Assembly (NCBI RefSeq): GCF_018613605.1
Contig: NZ_JAGGPU010000002.1
Coordinates: 124,001-188,000, forward strand
From: Pedobacter sp. ISL-64
Lineage (GTDB): Bacteria > Bacteroidota > Bacteroidia > Sphingobacteriales > Sphingobacteriaceae
DNA: 64,000 nucleotides
Direction: 5' to 3'
Part shown: piece after piece, positions 9,801 through 18,900 of the stretch
How positions within the stretch are numbered: position 1 is the stretch's first letter
Layout of the letters: each line of letters begins with the position of its first letter
Program-made: the position numbers and the translations under genes
Notes under the pieces: generated by a model
The model's database searches: none
Told to the model about the DNA's origin: nothing
What the model saw: only the letters and a program-made list of their open reading frames with translations

Positions 9801-10417
9801 CGGTTAAGTCCTTATATTCCTATCAGTTTCGTGGTTTAGATGCGACTGGCTTACCGCAATGGCTTTTGTCTGATGGAAGCTTAACCACATCTACCATCCC
9901 CAATACAGATCCTAATGCGGTGGTCTTTAGCGGTGGCATGGATCCGACGTTGTCGATGGCCTTTAACAACGAAGTCTCTTTTAAAAATTTCAGCTTTAGT
10001 GTGTATGCCGTTTATTATGGCGGCCATTATTTACGGGACAATGCACCGCGATTGTATGATGAGCCAGAATATGGATCCTTATCAAACACCATTCTGAACA
10101 GTTGGACACCAACCAATACCAATACCACCATTCCGGGTTTTGGTGAGTATTATCAGGAAGAAGCAAATGCCAATCCGATGGTTTATGCGGATGAATTTGT
10201 GAAATCTGCCGACTTCTTTAAGGTGAGAAATATTGTTCTTAGCTATAGTTTACGGCCATCGCCTATAAAAAAGCTGGGCATAGCGAATGTTAAGTTTCGC
10301 TTCCAGATAGACAATCCAAATTTCAGCTGGACTAAAGAAGAGCTTAGTATCGACCCGGAAACGGGTGGCTTGAGGATTCCAACTGCATACGTTTTAGGTG
10401 TTAATGTAAATTTCTAA
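6860..10417 (+). CDS. SusC/RagA TonB-dependent receptor with STN signalling domain (module 1)
   Basis: An 1185-residue outer-membrane receptor. After a signal segment (about 18-43) comes an STN (secretin/TonB N-terminal) domain at about 50-115, which contacts FecR. A carboxypeptidase-regulatory-like beta domain follows (IHGVIKDAQGNLMAGASI onward), then the plug with GEVTVSTGYQ, VRGLST, VVVDGFP and ASNGVIVVTTK, then a long beta-barrel ending in VLGVNVNF. It forms a pair with the SusD gene 4 bp downstream, the usual transporter-plus-lid arrangement for oligosaccharides or peptides. No glycoside hydrolase accompanies it, so the ligand is open. Confidence 0.95.
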   Translation: MNKYAFKPGMSRKKLPSKLLLIMKLIIVFMTTFLIQVSANTFGQRVTLSEKKASLEKMFQKIRKQTGYDFFFDAKIVQSIKPVDIHLNNATIEEALNSLLAGQPLVYEINENSVIIRKKETSFMDRLISKFNRIDIHGVIKDAQGNLMAGASIAVKGKDQLVKTNQKGEFFIQNVDQNDILIVSFIGFVSQEVALKDGAPLEIVLKEQVAVLGEVTVSTGYQNIKSAKVTGAITTIGSEELEKRNVTNLLSNLEGKVPGLVYYNSTVTVRGLSTMQANQQVLVVVDGFPIEGSVADLNPYDIESVSVLKDAAAAAIYGAKASNGVIVVTTKRAKVKGKTVVEFATNYNYFQKPDYSNYNYMTPAQQVDVEGRYYDYWFNRNAAGNPAQMTQTFESNIQSGLSVTPVQYAYYQLAKGQINNADLQSRLNTFKANDFVKDYKNNALSNQLIQQYNLALRTSGERSQSSLVLNYKTDNTGIINAYNRQLNIFFKGSYNLAKWIDVDYGLNMVIGKVRAQNNTEATNPFNVPSYYSLFDATGARSQYSLSYFNVYSTNNTILESTANLYSMKFNHLDELERDYNNTSSRNSRYYVSLNIKPIAGLSIRPQFQYEDNYAETLGYSEKESYTMRYLQNTFSTRLATGFRNLLPPGGRLETSRTNNQSYTARLQTNYDKQIGRGAISFLAGAELRQTRAEFKSSALFGYVDQLQSQASTALVYETLRTQPNAFYSAMVFPSLLYGTDINRFGTRDVIHRFGSGYANLTYTLDGKYNAFGSVRKDYADLYGGDTKFRGRPLWSAGLSWIMSEEKFIKDIKVIDYLKLRSSYGVTGNIDLNYTSKLTANIAGTNTFTREPIANIVIPPNDKLRWEKTSTINIGLDFGLLDQRLRGNFDVYRKKGTDLFARKRLDATLGFSSLVINNGDMLNKGVELGLNYDWFRPGREHQLGWTSSIVISKNKNKITSVDQVASTPGLLAGSGAFTVDHPVKSLYSYQFRGLDATGLPQWLLSDGSLTTSTIPNTDPNAVVFSGGMDPTLSMAFNNEVSFKNFSFSVYAVYYGGHYLRDNAPRLYDEPEYGSLSNTILNSWTPTNTNTTIPGFGEYYQEEANANPMVYADEFVKSADFFKVRNIVLSYSLRPSPIKKLGIANVKFRFQIDNPNFSWTKEELSIDPETGGLRIPTAYVLGVNVNF

Positions 10418-10421
10418 GAAA

Positions 10422-11840
10422 ATGAAAAGAATTGTATTTATACTGATGGCCCTACTTTCACTATTAAGTATTTCATCTTGTGAGAAGTATACCGATATAG
10501 AGCCGAAAGGCAAAAACCTGTTGGGAACCGTTGATGAAATGGCGTATTTGCTGAATTATAATTTTAGCAGCTCGAATGCTTTTTATCTGCAAAACTTGTA
10601 TATCCTTGACAATGATATGTATCCTCCATTGGGCAATGTGGCCAATACCCTTAGCGGTCCTAAAGATGTAAGCTATGCCTTACTCGCGTATGACGAGTCG
10701 ATAAACAGGGCTTCCACTTCGTCTGATCCGGCTTACCTGGAAATGTATTCGGTGATCTCAAACCGGTTGAATGTCATCATCACGCTTATAGACAAGGCGA
10801 ATGGCAACAAGGAAAAAGGGGCCGCCTTGAAAGCAGAGGCACTCACCCTGAGGGCATATCTTCACTACATTCTTGTTAACATCTATGCAAAGGCCTATAC
10901 ACCAGCAACTGCTGCAACGGATGGAGGGATTGCCTACATGAGCATCCTGGATTATGAGAGCAGCCCCGTAAAAAATACGGTAGCGGAGGTATATGCTAAA
11001 ATGCTGGAAGATATAAATGCAGCCCTTGGCTCGGGTGCTTTGCCAGACCAGAACCCAAATAGTACTAAGGTAGGAAAAGCCTTTGCCTATGCTGTAAAGG
11101 CGCGCATTTTGTTGTCGATGAGGAATTACACGGATGCGCTGGCCGCGGCCGAAACAGCCTTAACCTTCAATAGCGCATTGGAAGACCACAGACCCTTTAT
11201 TAGCACTGGTTTAGCCGTAAGATCGGCATTTACCTCCACTGACAACCTGTTTTTTGCGGCTTCCAAACAGAATCTACCCACTTTTTACACAGCTTCGGTA
11301 GAAGTTTTAAACCAGCTTTTTGAACCCGGAAACATCATGAAGAATTATACCAGCAGTTACAGTTACACGCTTGGCGGTGTAAATTATTCAGTCTCATTTG
11401 GTACTCAATACGGTATTCCGGGCGCATTGTGGTTTTATAACAATAACTATCAGCATAATAATGTGGGTATGACGGTCTCCGATCTAATGTTAATGAGGGC
11501 TGAATGTTTAATCCGTACAGGAAGAATAGCACAGGGGATGGAAGTGGTGAACTACATCAGGCAGCGCCGCATACATCCGAATAATTATACGGCCCTGGTT
11601 GCTACGGATGAGGCGACGGCAATGAGGTATTTTAAAAGGTTATCGAGACTGGAGTTTCTGTATACCTGGAAAAACTTTGCCGACCTTAAAAGATGGAATA
11701 CAGAATCCGCTTATAAGGAAACAATCACAAGAACTGTTAATGGTGTAACGTACAAGCTGGAACCGGGGTCCCCTTTGTGGATTTTTCCATTTCCTCAAAG
11801 CGCTACACTTTACAATACAAATTTAACACAAAACTATTAA
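10422..11840 (+). CDS. SusD/RagB-like substrate-binding lipoprotein (module 1)
   Basis: A 472-residue SusD-family outer-membrane lipoprotein. The signal peptide ends in a lipobox with Cys20 (LLSISSC). Helical repeats characteristic of SusD/RagB follow, including LRAYLHYILVNIYAKAY, AKARILLSMRNYTDA, LMRAECLIRTGRI and the closing LEFLYTWKNFADLKRWN. It begins 4 bp after the SusC stop, so the two are translationally close and form one surface complex. The ligand cannot be predicted. Confidence 0.93.
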   Translation: MKRIVFILMALLSLLSISSCEKYTDIEPKGKNLLGTVDEMAYLLNYNFSSSNAFYLQNLYILDNDMYPPLGNVANTLSGPKDVSYALLAYDESINRASTSSDPAYLEMYSVISNRLNVIITLIDKANGNKEKGAALKAEALTLRAYLHYILVNIYAKAYTPATAATDGGIAYMSILDYESSPVKNTVAEVYAKMLEDINAALGSGALPDQNPNSTKVGKAFAYAVKARILLSMRNYTDALAAAETALTFNSALEDHRPFISTGLAVRSAFTSTDNLFFAASKQNLPTFYTASVEVLNQLFEPGNIMKNYTSSYSYTLGGVNYSVSFGTQYGIPGALWFYNNNYQHNNVGMTVSDLMLMRAECLIRTGRIAQGMEVVNYIRQRRIHPNNYTALVATDEATAMRYFKRLSRLEFLYTWKNFADLKRWNTESAYKETITRTVNGVTYKLEPGSPLWIFPFPQSATLYNTNLTQNY

Positions 11841-11863
11841 AATTACCTTGTTAATAAATATAT

Positions 11864-12961
11864 ATGAAAAAGTACTTACTAGTTGCATTGATAGGATTAT
11901 CCTTTTTGGGTGCTGGTTTTAGAGCAGCAGCACAGAGCATTTTAAAGGGGAATATTACGGATCTCAAAGCAGATACCCTCAGCCTTTATTACCGGTTTGA
12001 GGGTGAAAATAAAAGTGCGAAGGTTCCTGTAAAAGCAGGAACCTTCGCCTGGTCGGCTCCAATAAAAGAGCCTTCTTTTTCCGCATTGTATTTACCTGTA
12101 AAAGGCGTTATGGAAAAGTTTTCTTTTTATTTAGCACCCGGAGTACAAACCCTGACAGGTAGTGTGGCAACTAAAGAAGAGTTTAAAAAACTAAGCCTAA
12201 AGGGGAACTCGGAGCAGGAAGATTACCTGAAATTTTCTAAACATTCTGATTCACTGCTGGTGGAGTACTCAAAGCTAAATGATAGTGCAGCGCGGGCTGT
12301 TGGGGAGGCCAAGGTTACCATGCAAGGACAAGCTGATAAGATGTTGAGGGTTGCAACTTTTGGGGCGGCGGAGGATTATATTCAAAGTCATCCGGATAAA
12401 TACCTAAGCGTGGATATGCTGGTCAGCATTTTGCCAAACCTCGATCCTTCCAAAGCAAGGGAATTGTATGATGGGCTTACCCCTTTTTTAAAAGGTAGTT
12501 CCTCGGGAAAATTAATGGCCGGTTATTTGAAAGCGGCTTCGCATGGAGAACTCGGGAACTATATTGCAGAGTTTGTACTGAATGATGTTGACGGCAAATC
12601 CGTAAAATTTTCTGAATTTAAAGGCAAATATGTGCTGATCGACTTTTGGGCAAGCTGGTGTGCGCCCTGTCGCGCTGAGAATCCAAATGTACTGAAGTTA
12701 TATAAGGAATTTAAGGATAAGAATTTTACGGTTCTTGGAATTTCCCTTGATACGAAAACGGAGGACTGGAAGAAGGCAATAAAAGAGGACGGGCTGCCCT
12801 GGACGCAGCTATTGGATAAAAGAGGTAAAGATAGCTTATCTGGTTATTACGGAATTACAGGAATCCCATCAAATTTTCTTGTTGACCCTGAAGGTAAAAT
12901 TGTTGGAAGAAACCTGAGGGGAGATACCCTGGGCGCAAAATTGAAAGAACTGCTAGAATAG
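11864..12961 (+). CDS. TlpA-like thiol-disulfide oxidoreductase with DUF4369 domain (module 1)
   Basis: A 365-residue exported protein. The signal peptide (1-23) is followed by a DUF4369-type beta domain (about 26-120), a helical linker, and a C-terminal thioredoxin fold with WASWCAPC (Cys266, Cys269) and the cis-proline segment GITGIPSNFLVDP. Such proteins are common at the end of Sus-like loci and may keep receptor or ligand thiols reduced; that role is inferred. It starts 23 bp after the SusD stop. A perfect 13-bp inverted repeat lies inside the reading frame at 12017-12048. Confidence 0.9.
   Translation: MKKYLLVALIGLSFLGAGFRAAAQSILKGNITDLKADTLSLYYRFEGENKSAKVPVKAGTFAWSAPIKEPSFSALYLPVKGVMEKFSFYLAPGVQTLTGSVATKEEFKKLSLKGNSEQEDYLKFSKHSDSLLVEYSKLNDSAARAVGEAKVTMQGQADKMLRVATFGAAEDYIQSHPDKYLSVDMLVSILPNLDPSKARELYDGLTPFLKGSSSGKLMAGYLKAASHGELGNYIAEFVLNDVDGKSVKFSEFKGKYVLIDFWASWCAPCRAENPNVLKLYKEFKDKNFTVLGISLDTKTEDWKKAIKEDGLPWTQLLDKRGKDSLSGYYGITGIPSNFLVDPEGKIVGRNLRGDTLGAKLKELLE
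12017..12048 (+). repeat. Perfect inverted repeat inside the TlpA gene
   Basis: GCGAAGGTTCCTG, a TAAAAG loop, then CAGGAACCTTCGC: 13-bp arms with no mismatch, about 50 codons into the TlpA gene. It encodes the SAKVPVKAGTFAW stretch and would form a very stable mRNA hairpin. No T-run follows, so it is not a canonical terminator. It might slow translation or act as an RNA processing site in the SusCD-TlpA transcript (inference). Confidence 0.7.
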
Positions 12962-13396
12962 TGCCATGATAATTTCATTTGGTTGTGCCACCTGAAATGT
13001 GGACAGGTAAATTACGGCAGTATTGCTGGATTAAAGAAATTCACCGAACAGGAAGTTTCCGCTGATTATCTTCAGAAGTTTATTGCCAAGCTGGGAGTTC
13101 CACCAAAAGTGGTTCTTCCCCGCTTGGTCTGCGATCCGTTTACATCCGGAATTAAACTGACTGTCGATTCCGCTTCAAGTTTGCCGAAACCCCCAGTTCA
13201 ACCAAACTTTCGAATGGCCTGGAAGGGTTAAAATATAAGTTTCTCCCTTTTCGGTGCTCAAGGTGGGATAAACCAGTCGAAAATGATTCCTCTTCGCTCA
13301 TCTTAAATTGATCCTCTTCAATATTATTAGCCACACCTTAAATCCGGTTTTCAAAATGGCGGTTAGGGGTCAAACATTTGGCTTATCCAAGTAGAG

Positions 13397-13417
13397 TGCG
13401 TATTTCAGTAAATGTGG
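13397..13417 (+). repeat. 21-bp insertion-sequence-like repeat, copy 1
   Basis: The segment starts TGCGTATTTCAG and matches 19 of 21 bases of 25927-25947. Both copies sit in gene-free DNA. The TATTTCAGCAAAAGTGG style resembles end repeats of IS21-type elements (from memory, not checked). No transposase is readable beside it, so this is treated as a relic. Confidence 0.4.
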
Positions 13418-13623
13418 TTCTTACTCACTTTTGTTCTGTTACACTGGAACTGCTGAAACAGCAAGGAAGTGTAGAACGCAGGGATGCGTTTAACTGTAGT
13501 TCTGTATTGGTGCGATTCAATCTCCCAGGTATCGGGATGAAAGCATAAACCTGAATATGGCCTGACGATCATATCTATTCAAGCTTGGGTTAAAAGGTGG
13601 TTCAGTGACCAATTTATTCGTTA

Positions 13624-13736
13624 AATACTTCGAGGCTTGCCTCGGGGTTATAGCGGAAAGTTTGAAAACGAAGAGTTTTCATAAAACTAAAAATTAACTC
13701 TTTACCGCCAATACCTCGTGGGCTTGCCCCGGGGTT
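13624..13736. repeat. REP-like doublet: two copies of a GC-rich hairpin motif
   Basis: Two imperfect 26-27 bp direct copies (13624-13649 and 13710-13736) share the pattern AATACYTCG-GGCTTGCC-CGGGGTT. Each can fold on itself through CGAGG/CCTCG or GGGC/GCCCC pairing. The 60-bp spacer between them is itself bounded by inverted pieces (GCGGAAAG near 13653, CTTTACCGC near 13700-13708). The layout resembles paired REP/BIME-type repeats, but only this one doublet was seen in the window. Confidence 0.5.
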
Positions 13737-13963
13737 CTTTATTAGGGGGCTGAAGAATTAGGAAAAGTTAGGATAATTTCAACACTGTAACAAAATAGGT
13801 TTGTGGACTTTTTTCAGGCAAAAGGTATTTGTGAATGAAATTAATGTAAATATGCTTTCAGGCTGGGAACGCTATCTAAGGACAGAATGGACAATTACCA
13901 GGCCTAACCCGTTCAATGAGCCGGTTAAGTGAACTGGAATGTTAATTAACGGCATAGAGCTAT

Positions 13964-13971
13964 TAAATTTG
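13964..13971 (+). promoter_or_regulatory. Candidate -7 box upstream of the second ECF sigma gene
   Basis: TAAATTTG matches the Bacteroidota -7 consensus TAnnTTTG exactly and lies about 30 bp before the sigma gene start. No clear TTTG -33 element sits 19-21 bp upstream, so it is only a candidate. Confidence 0.35.
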
Positions 13972-13999
13972 TATATTTACTTCTTTAATCCTAATTAAC

Positions 14000-14569
14000 T
14001 TGATTTCCCAACTAACAGATGAATTACTTCTTTTGCGCTTAAGAGGCGGAGATCGGCTTGCTTTTCAGGAGGTTTACGACCGGTATTGGCCCATTCTTTA
14101 CCGACATGCCTTTAAGTTGCTTAAAAATGATTCGGAATGCCAGGATGTGATTCAGGATGTTTTTATAAAATTGTGGAAAATTGCACCTGATTTACCCGTT
14201 CACACCAGACTGGAACCTTATCTGTACACGAGTACGCGGAACCACATCCTAAATATTTTCAGCCATAGTTCTGTTCAAACGGCCTATATAGAGAGCCTGG
14301 GCGATTTTATTGAATCAGGATATGAGGTAACAGATCATCTCGTTAGAGAGAAGATACTCTCGAAACTTATTGAAGAGGAGATCCAAAAACTTCCGGCAAG
14401 AATGCGGGAGGTTTTTGAATTGAAACGCAAAGAAAACTTATCTTATAAAGAGATTTCTGAACAAATGAACATCTCTGAGCTAACTGTTAAAACCCAGATG
14501 AATAAAGCTATTACTATTTTGAGGTCGAAATTTGGAGAAAATCTAACAATTTTTTTGCCATTTCTTTAA
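14000..14569 (+). CDS. RNA polymerase ECF sigma factor (module 2)
   Basis: A 189-residue ECF sigma factor. Region 2 shows SECQDVIQDVFIKLW and LEPYLYTSTRNHILN. Region 4 shows LPARMREVFELKRKENLSYKEISEQMNISELTVKTQM. The apparent start is TTG at 14000; no in-frame ATG lies near, and residues from ISQLTDEL onward match the usual N-terminus, so a non-ATG start is likely. The hydrophobic tail ILRSKFGENLTIFLPFL is typical of Sus-linked sigma factors. It precedes FecR and SusC/SusD genes and should be regulated by them through membrane signalling. Confidence 0.9.
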   Translation: MISQLTDELLLLRLRGGDRLAFQEVYDRYWPILYRHAFKLLKNDSECQDVIQDVFIKLWKIAPDLPVHTRLEPYLYTSTRNHILNIFSHSSVQTAYIESLGDFIESGYEVTDHLVREKILSKLIEEEIQKLPARMREVFELKRKENLSYKEISEQMNISELTVKTQMNKAITILRSKFGENLTIFLPFL

Positions 14570-14669
14570 AAACAGTAGAAAATTAATAATAAAACAACTT
14601 TTTTTTAATGCTGAATACAACATTGGTCTGAGTTAGCTGTCATGCTATTATACTACCTGTAAAAAACGC

Positions 14670-15857
14670 ATGAAAAATAACGCTATCCGCAAACTTGTCA
14701 GTAATTATCTCGATGGTAAACTATCTGTGCAACAGCGTGCCAGAATAGAAACCTGGTACCTATTAAAGAACGAGGAAGTATCGCAACAAGAATTTGAGCC
14801 GGATTATGATGGTTTAAACAGTGAGATATGGATCAATATCGAAGACAAAATTACAGATGATCAACAAATCGTTGGTAAAAAGAAAAGGATATCGATTTAT
14901 ACTGCTCTGCCCACATTTGCCAAAATAGGCATAGCAGCTACAATTACATTAGTTGGTATTTTCACTTATTTGAGTTACAATAATAAAAATCAACAAGAGG
15001 ATAAATTTACTGTTAGTGCTAATAAAGATATTGCTCCAGGAAAAGAGAGAGCTTATCTTACCCTGGCTGATGGTAGAAGAATTGATTTAGCTAATGTAAT
15101 GAATGGAAAGCTAATATCCGAAAATGGTCTGGAAATCACCAAAACTGCAGATGGCAATCTTGTTTATAAAATAAATAAATTAAAAAATGTTGAACCGGGT
15201 TTTAATACCATTTCTACTCCAATAGGCGGCCAATATACTGTCGTTCTTCCAGATGGATCAAAGGTGTGGCTAAATGCAGGTTCATCTTTAAAATATCCAA
15301 CCAATTTTGCAGAAAATGGCCGTAATGTAACTTTAACAGGAGAAGGGTACTTTGAAGTTGCGCATATTGATGGAAAGAATGGAAAGCTGCCTTTTATCGT
15401 TTCGGTTAATAAAGGGAGTGATGAATTGGAGCAAGTGAAGGTTTTAGGTACTCATTTTAATATTAATGCTTATGCCGATGAGCCATCTGTTAAAACCACG
15501 CTGTTACAGGGAAGTGTAATGGTAAATGCAGATAAAGGGCAAGCGGCTGTTCTAAAGCCCGGTCAGCAGTCTAAATTAGTAAATGGACAAATTCAATTGC
15601 AGCAGGCAGATATGGAAATGGCAGTGGCCTGGAAAAATGGCGAATTTGTCTTCCGGGAGGATTTGCGTAGCGCTATGCGAAAAGTTGCCAGGTGGTATGA
15701 TGTAGAAATTGTTTATGATGAATCGGCACCTGAAAAACTGATGCTGGGAGGGTGGATGTCGAGAGGCACTAATATATCTGAGGTACTCAACCACATACAA
15801 TTAACCGGTAAAGTTCACTTTAAACTTGAAGGAAGGAGGGTAACTGTTTCTAAATAA
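14670..15857 (+). CDS. FecR-type anti-sigma factor (module 2)
   Basis: A 395-residue FecR protein. The cytoplasmic N-terminus (1-80) is followed by a transmembrane helix at about 85-102 (IGIAATITLVGIFTYL), then a periplasmic FecR domain with LPDGSKVWLNAGSSLKYP, GEGYFEVA and VLGTHFNINAY, and the C-terminal WYDVEIVYD / GGWMSR segment. It lies 100 bp downstream of its sigma gene. It is the same architecture as the protein of module 1 but clearly diverged, so the two systems should be insulated from each other. Confidence 0.92.
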   Translation: MKNNAIRKLVSNYLDGKLSVQQRARIETWYLLKNEEVSQQEFEPDYDGLNSEIWINIEDKITDDQQIVGKKKRISIYTALPTFAKIGIAATITLVGIFTYLSYNNKNQQEDKFTVSANKDIAPGKERAYLTLADGRRIDLANVMNGKLISENGLEITKTADGNLVYKINKLKNVEPGFNTISTPIGGQYTVVLPDGSKVWLNAGSSLKYPTNFAENGRNVTLTGEGYFEVAHIDGKNGKLPFIVSVNKGSDELEQVKVLGTHFNINAYADEPSVKTTLLQGSVMVNADKGQAAVLKPGQQSKLVNGQIQLQQADMEMAVAWKNGEFVFREDLRSAMRKVARWYDVEIVYDESAPEKLMLGGWMSRGTNISEVLNHIQLTGKVHFKLEGRRVTVSK

Positions 15858-15975
15858 GTGAAAACGGACCAAAAAGCCAGAAGTGCATGCAAGCACCTCT
15901 GGATCTGATTGGTTGCCGATAAAATAATTATCAACTATAAACCGCATACTGCCCAGCCTTCGAAACGTAGGCATT

Positions 15976-18900
15976 ATGCAAAACCAAACTAAACAAATGT
16001 ATAAAAATTTTACTTCACTCGGGTTGCCCAACAGGCAACTCCGTAAACTGCTACTCGTTATGCGACTTACGGCTATGATCTTAATGGTTGCTTTTATGCA
16101 ATTGAGCGCATCTACCAAGGCGCAAAAAGTTTCTATTGTAGAAAAAAATGCGCCATTGGAAAATGTGCTCAAGGAGATCCGCAAACAGAGTGGCTATGAT
16201 ATTATTTATGATCTGAATATTGTTTTGGATGCGAAACCGGTATCCATCAATGTACAGCAGGTAAATGTTTTCGAGGCGTTGCAGAAATCGCTGTTTGCCC
16301 AATCGCTTACTTTTTCTGTCGATGGTAGAACCATCATTATCAGAGAACGTGGAGTTGTTGATCAGATTGCCGAATTGGTTGATGACCATGAGGTAAAAGT
16401 ATTGGTAACCGATTCTTTAAACAGGCCGCTTCCGGGTGCTAACGTTTACAATAAAACCATCAATAAGATGTATGTAACCGATAAATCTGGAGAAATCCTG
16501 ATTAAGGACATTCCGGCAAATGGATATGTACTCCAAATTACCTATGTTGGTACTAAAGGAGAAGAAATTTTTGTAGATAGAAAAACAGTTTCCTATGTGG
16601 TTATCCTAAGGCAACAAGCTGCGGCACTGCAAGAAATTAATATAGTTTCAAACGGCTACCAAAAATTAAGCAGGGAGCGAGCTGCCGGTGCTTATAGTGT
16701 AGTTTCTGCAAAAGAATTAATGGAAACACCTGCTGTTAATATTCTCGAACGCTTAGAAGGTAAGGTTGCCGGTGTAAAATTCGATATCAAAGGCAATAGT
16801 GTACAGATACGGGGTGTAAACAGCTATGCTGGCGGGAGTGGTACGCCATTAATTGTATTGGATGGATTTCCATTAATGAATTCGAGCGATTTAGCCACAT
16901 TAACAAACCCTGTCGGCAAAAATGCATGGGGCAATTCTGTCATTAGCAGCATAAATATTGCCGATATTGAGCAGATTACTTTCCTAAAAGATGCTTCTGC
17001 AACATCCATCTGGGGATCAAGAGCAGCCAATGGTGTAATCGTAATCGATACCAAAAAAGGAAAAAAGATTGCGCCATCGATCAATCTTGGATATGTTTTT
17101 GGCATATCTAAAAATCCATCAATTGCGAACCTAAGGTGGATGAACAGTGCCCAATACATTGACTTGGAGCAAGAAATGGTTAACAAGGGGTTTTTAGTAG
17201 ACCCGGCTTTAGCATTTCCGGGAAATGAAATTTACTCGGCAAATAACAGTGAAGCCACAGAATGGATGTATCGCGTAAAGCGTGGTACCGCAACAGTTGC
17301 ACAGCGAGATGCCGCATTGGCTGAAATTGGATCAAGAGATGGCATGGCTCAGATTGAAGATCACTTATTGCAAAATGCAGTTAACCATCAATACAATCTC
17401 TCTTATTCTGGCGGAACGGAAAGCAGCACTTATTACATTTCAGGAAATTATACCAAAGATGTGCCCATATACAAAAGTAATTTTGGGGAGAATGCCTTTA
17501 TCAATGCCAATACCACAACCGATCTTTTTAATAAAAAAGTAACTTTTCGAGCTTTGTTTAATTATCAGTTTTCGAAATCGCAATATAATGCGGCAGCGGT
17601 AAATGCTCTTTCGGTAAGTACAACTGCACTTCGACCTTATGATATGTTGCAAGATGCCAATGGTAATAGTATTGGTAGAACCATTTTATTCAGAGAGTCT
17701 TTAGCGTCTACAATGGTTGCGAAAGGCTACCTGCCGTTTAGCTACAATACCATGGATGAACTGAATTACTCTAATTCGACATCCAAAAACAATGTTTTCA
17801 GAATGACGGCCGGTTTAAATGGAAAGATTGCAAAGTGGTTAAATGCCGATGTATCGGCATCTAACCAAAGGCAGATAGGGAATTCGTATACACTCGATGA
17901 ATTGAATAGTTATGCAGGACGAATACTGGTTAACACAGGTACGGTAATTACTAATGGTAAATCGGTTTATAATGTGCCTTACGGTGGCCGATACATTACC
18001 TATGGAACAGAATCTTCTGAAACAGCCTTCAGAGGTCAGCTAAATTCTGATTTTAACATTGCTAAGAACCATCAGTTCAATGCTATTGCCGGTGCGGAAA
18101 TTAGAGAAACAGAATCTTCAAATACCTCTGAAACCAGGTATGGTTTTAATGAAGATACACGAACGATCGCAACGGTGAATCCTACAGGACAGTATGAAAC
18201 GATGTATGGTTATACACAATCGCTGGGCCCAAACCTTAGCAATTTGATCAGTTACAGAAAACGTTTCCTTTCCTATTACGGAAATGCATCTTACAGCTTT
18301 AAGGAGAAATATTTTGTTACCGGAAGCGTGCGCTTTGATGATTATACCTTGCTAGGGATCGATAGAAGTAAACGGGCTGTTCCTTTTTGGTCAGTAGGTT
18401 TAAGATGGAACGCAAATAAAGAAGAATTTATTGAAAACTTAGGTTGGCTGGATGCTTTAAGTGTTCGTGCCACAATAGGTACAAGCGGAGTTGTACCGCA
18501 AGGCGGTTCTAATGTTACGGTGATCTCTATTACGGGTACTGATTTCAGAACAGGACAAACAGTAGGTGGCATAGAAACACCCGCTAATTCAGATTTGGGT
18601 TGGGAAACCACCAAAACCGGTAACTTAGGTTTGGATTTCGGTTTCTTTAAAGGAAGATTATCCGGTACGTTTGATGTTTACAGAAAACGAACAAAAGGTA
18701 TTTTAGCTTCTTTTGCCTTTAACCCAACTTACGGCTGGTCAAACTTGTTTTTTAACAGCGGCACATTAAGTGGCAGTGGTTATGAGTTCTCACTTAACGG
18801 AGAAATCATCAGAGCAGGAAAATTTACTTGGAAAGCTATTTTGAACTTTGGTTATGCTACAAATAAGGTTACAGATCTTCGCTATGTAAATAATGCGAGT

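Larger units (their letters stand above)
12962..13999. other. 1-kb gene-free region with decayed insertion-sequence-like pieces
   Basis: No convincing gene lies between the two Sus modules. Short frames at 12983-13231 (+) and 13152-13334 (-) have no recognisable family motif. The stretch shares short pieces with 25927-25985: a 21-bp segment at 13397-13417, a GTGGTTCTTCCCC segment near 13110 that is inverted relative to GGGGAAGAACCA near 25946, and GCCGAAAC segments. These suggest debris of one insertion sequence family. A hairpin-type repeat pair (13624-13736) also lies here. Confidence 0.5.

Noticed and set aside
12983..13231. 82-codon open frame after the module 1 TlpA gene
   Set aside because: No family motif and no credible start signal, and it overlaps the insertion-sequence-like debris; treated as chance.
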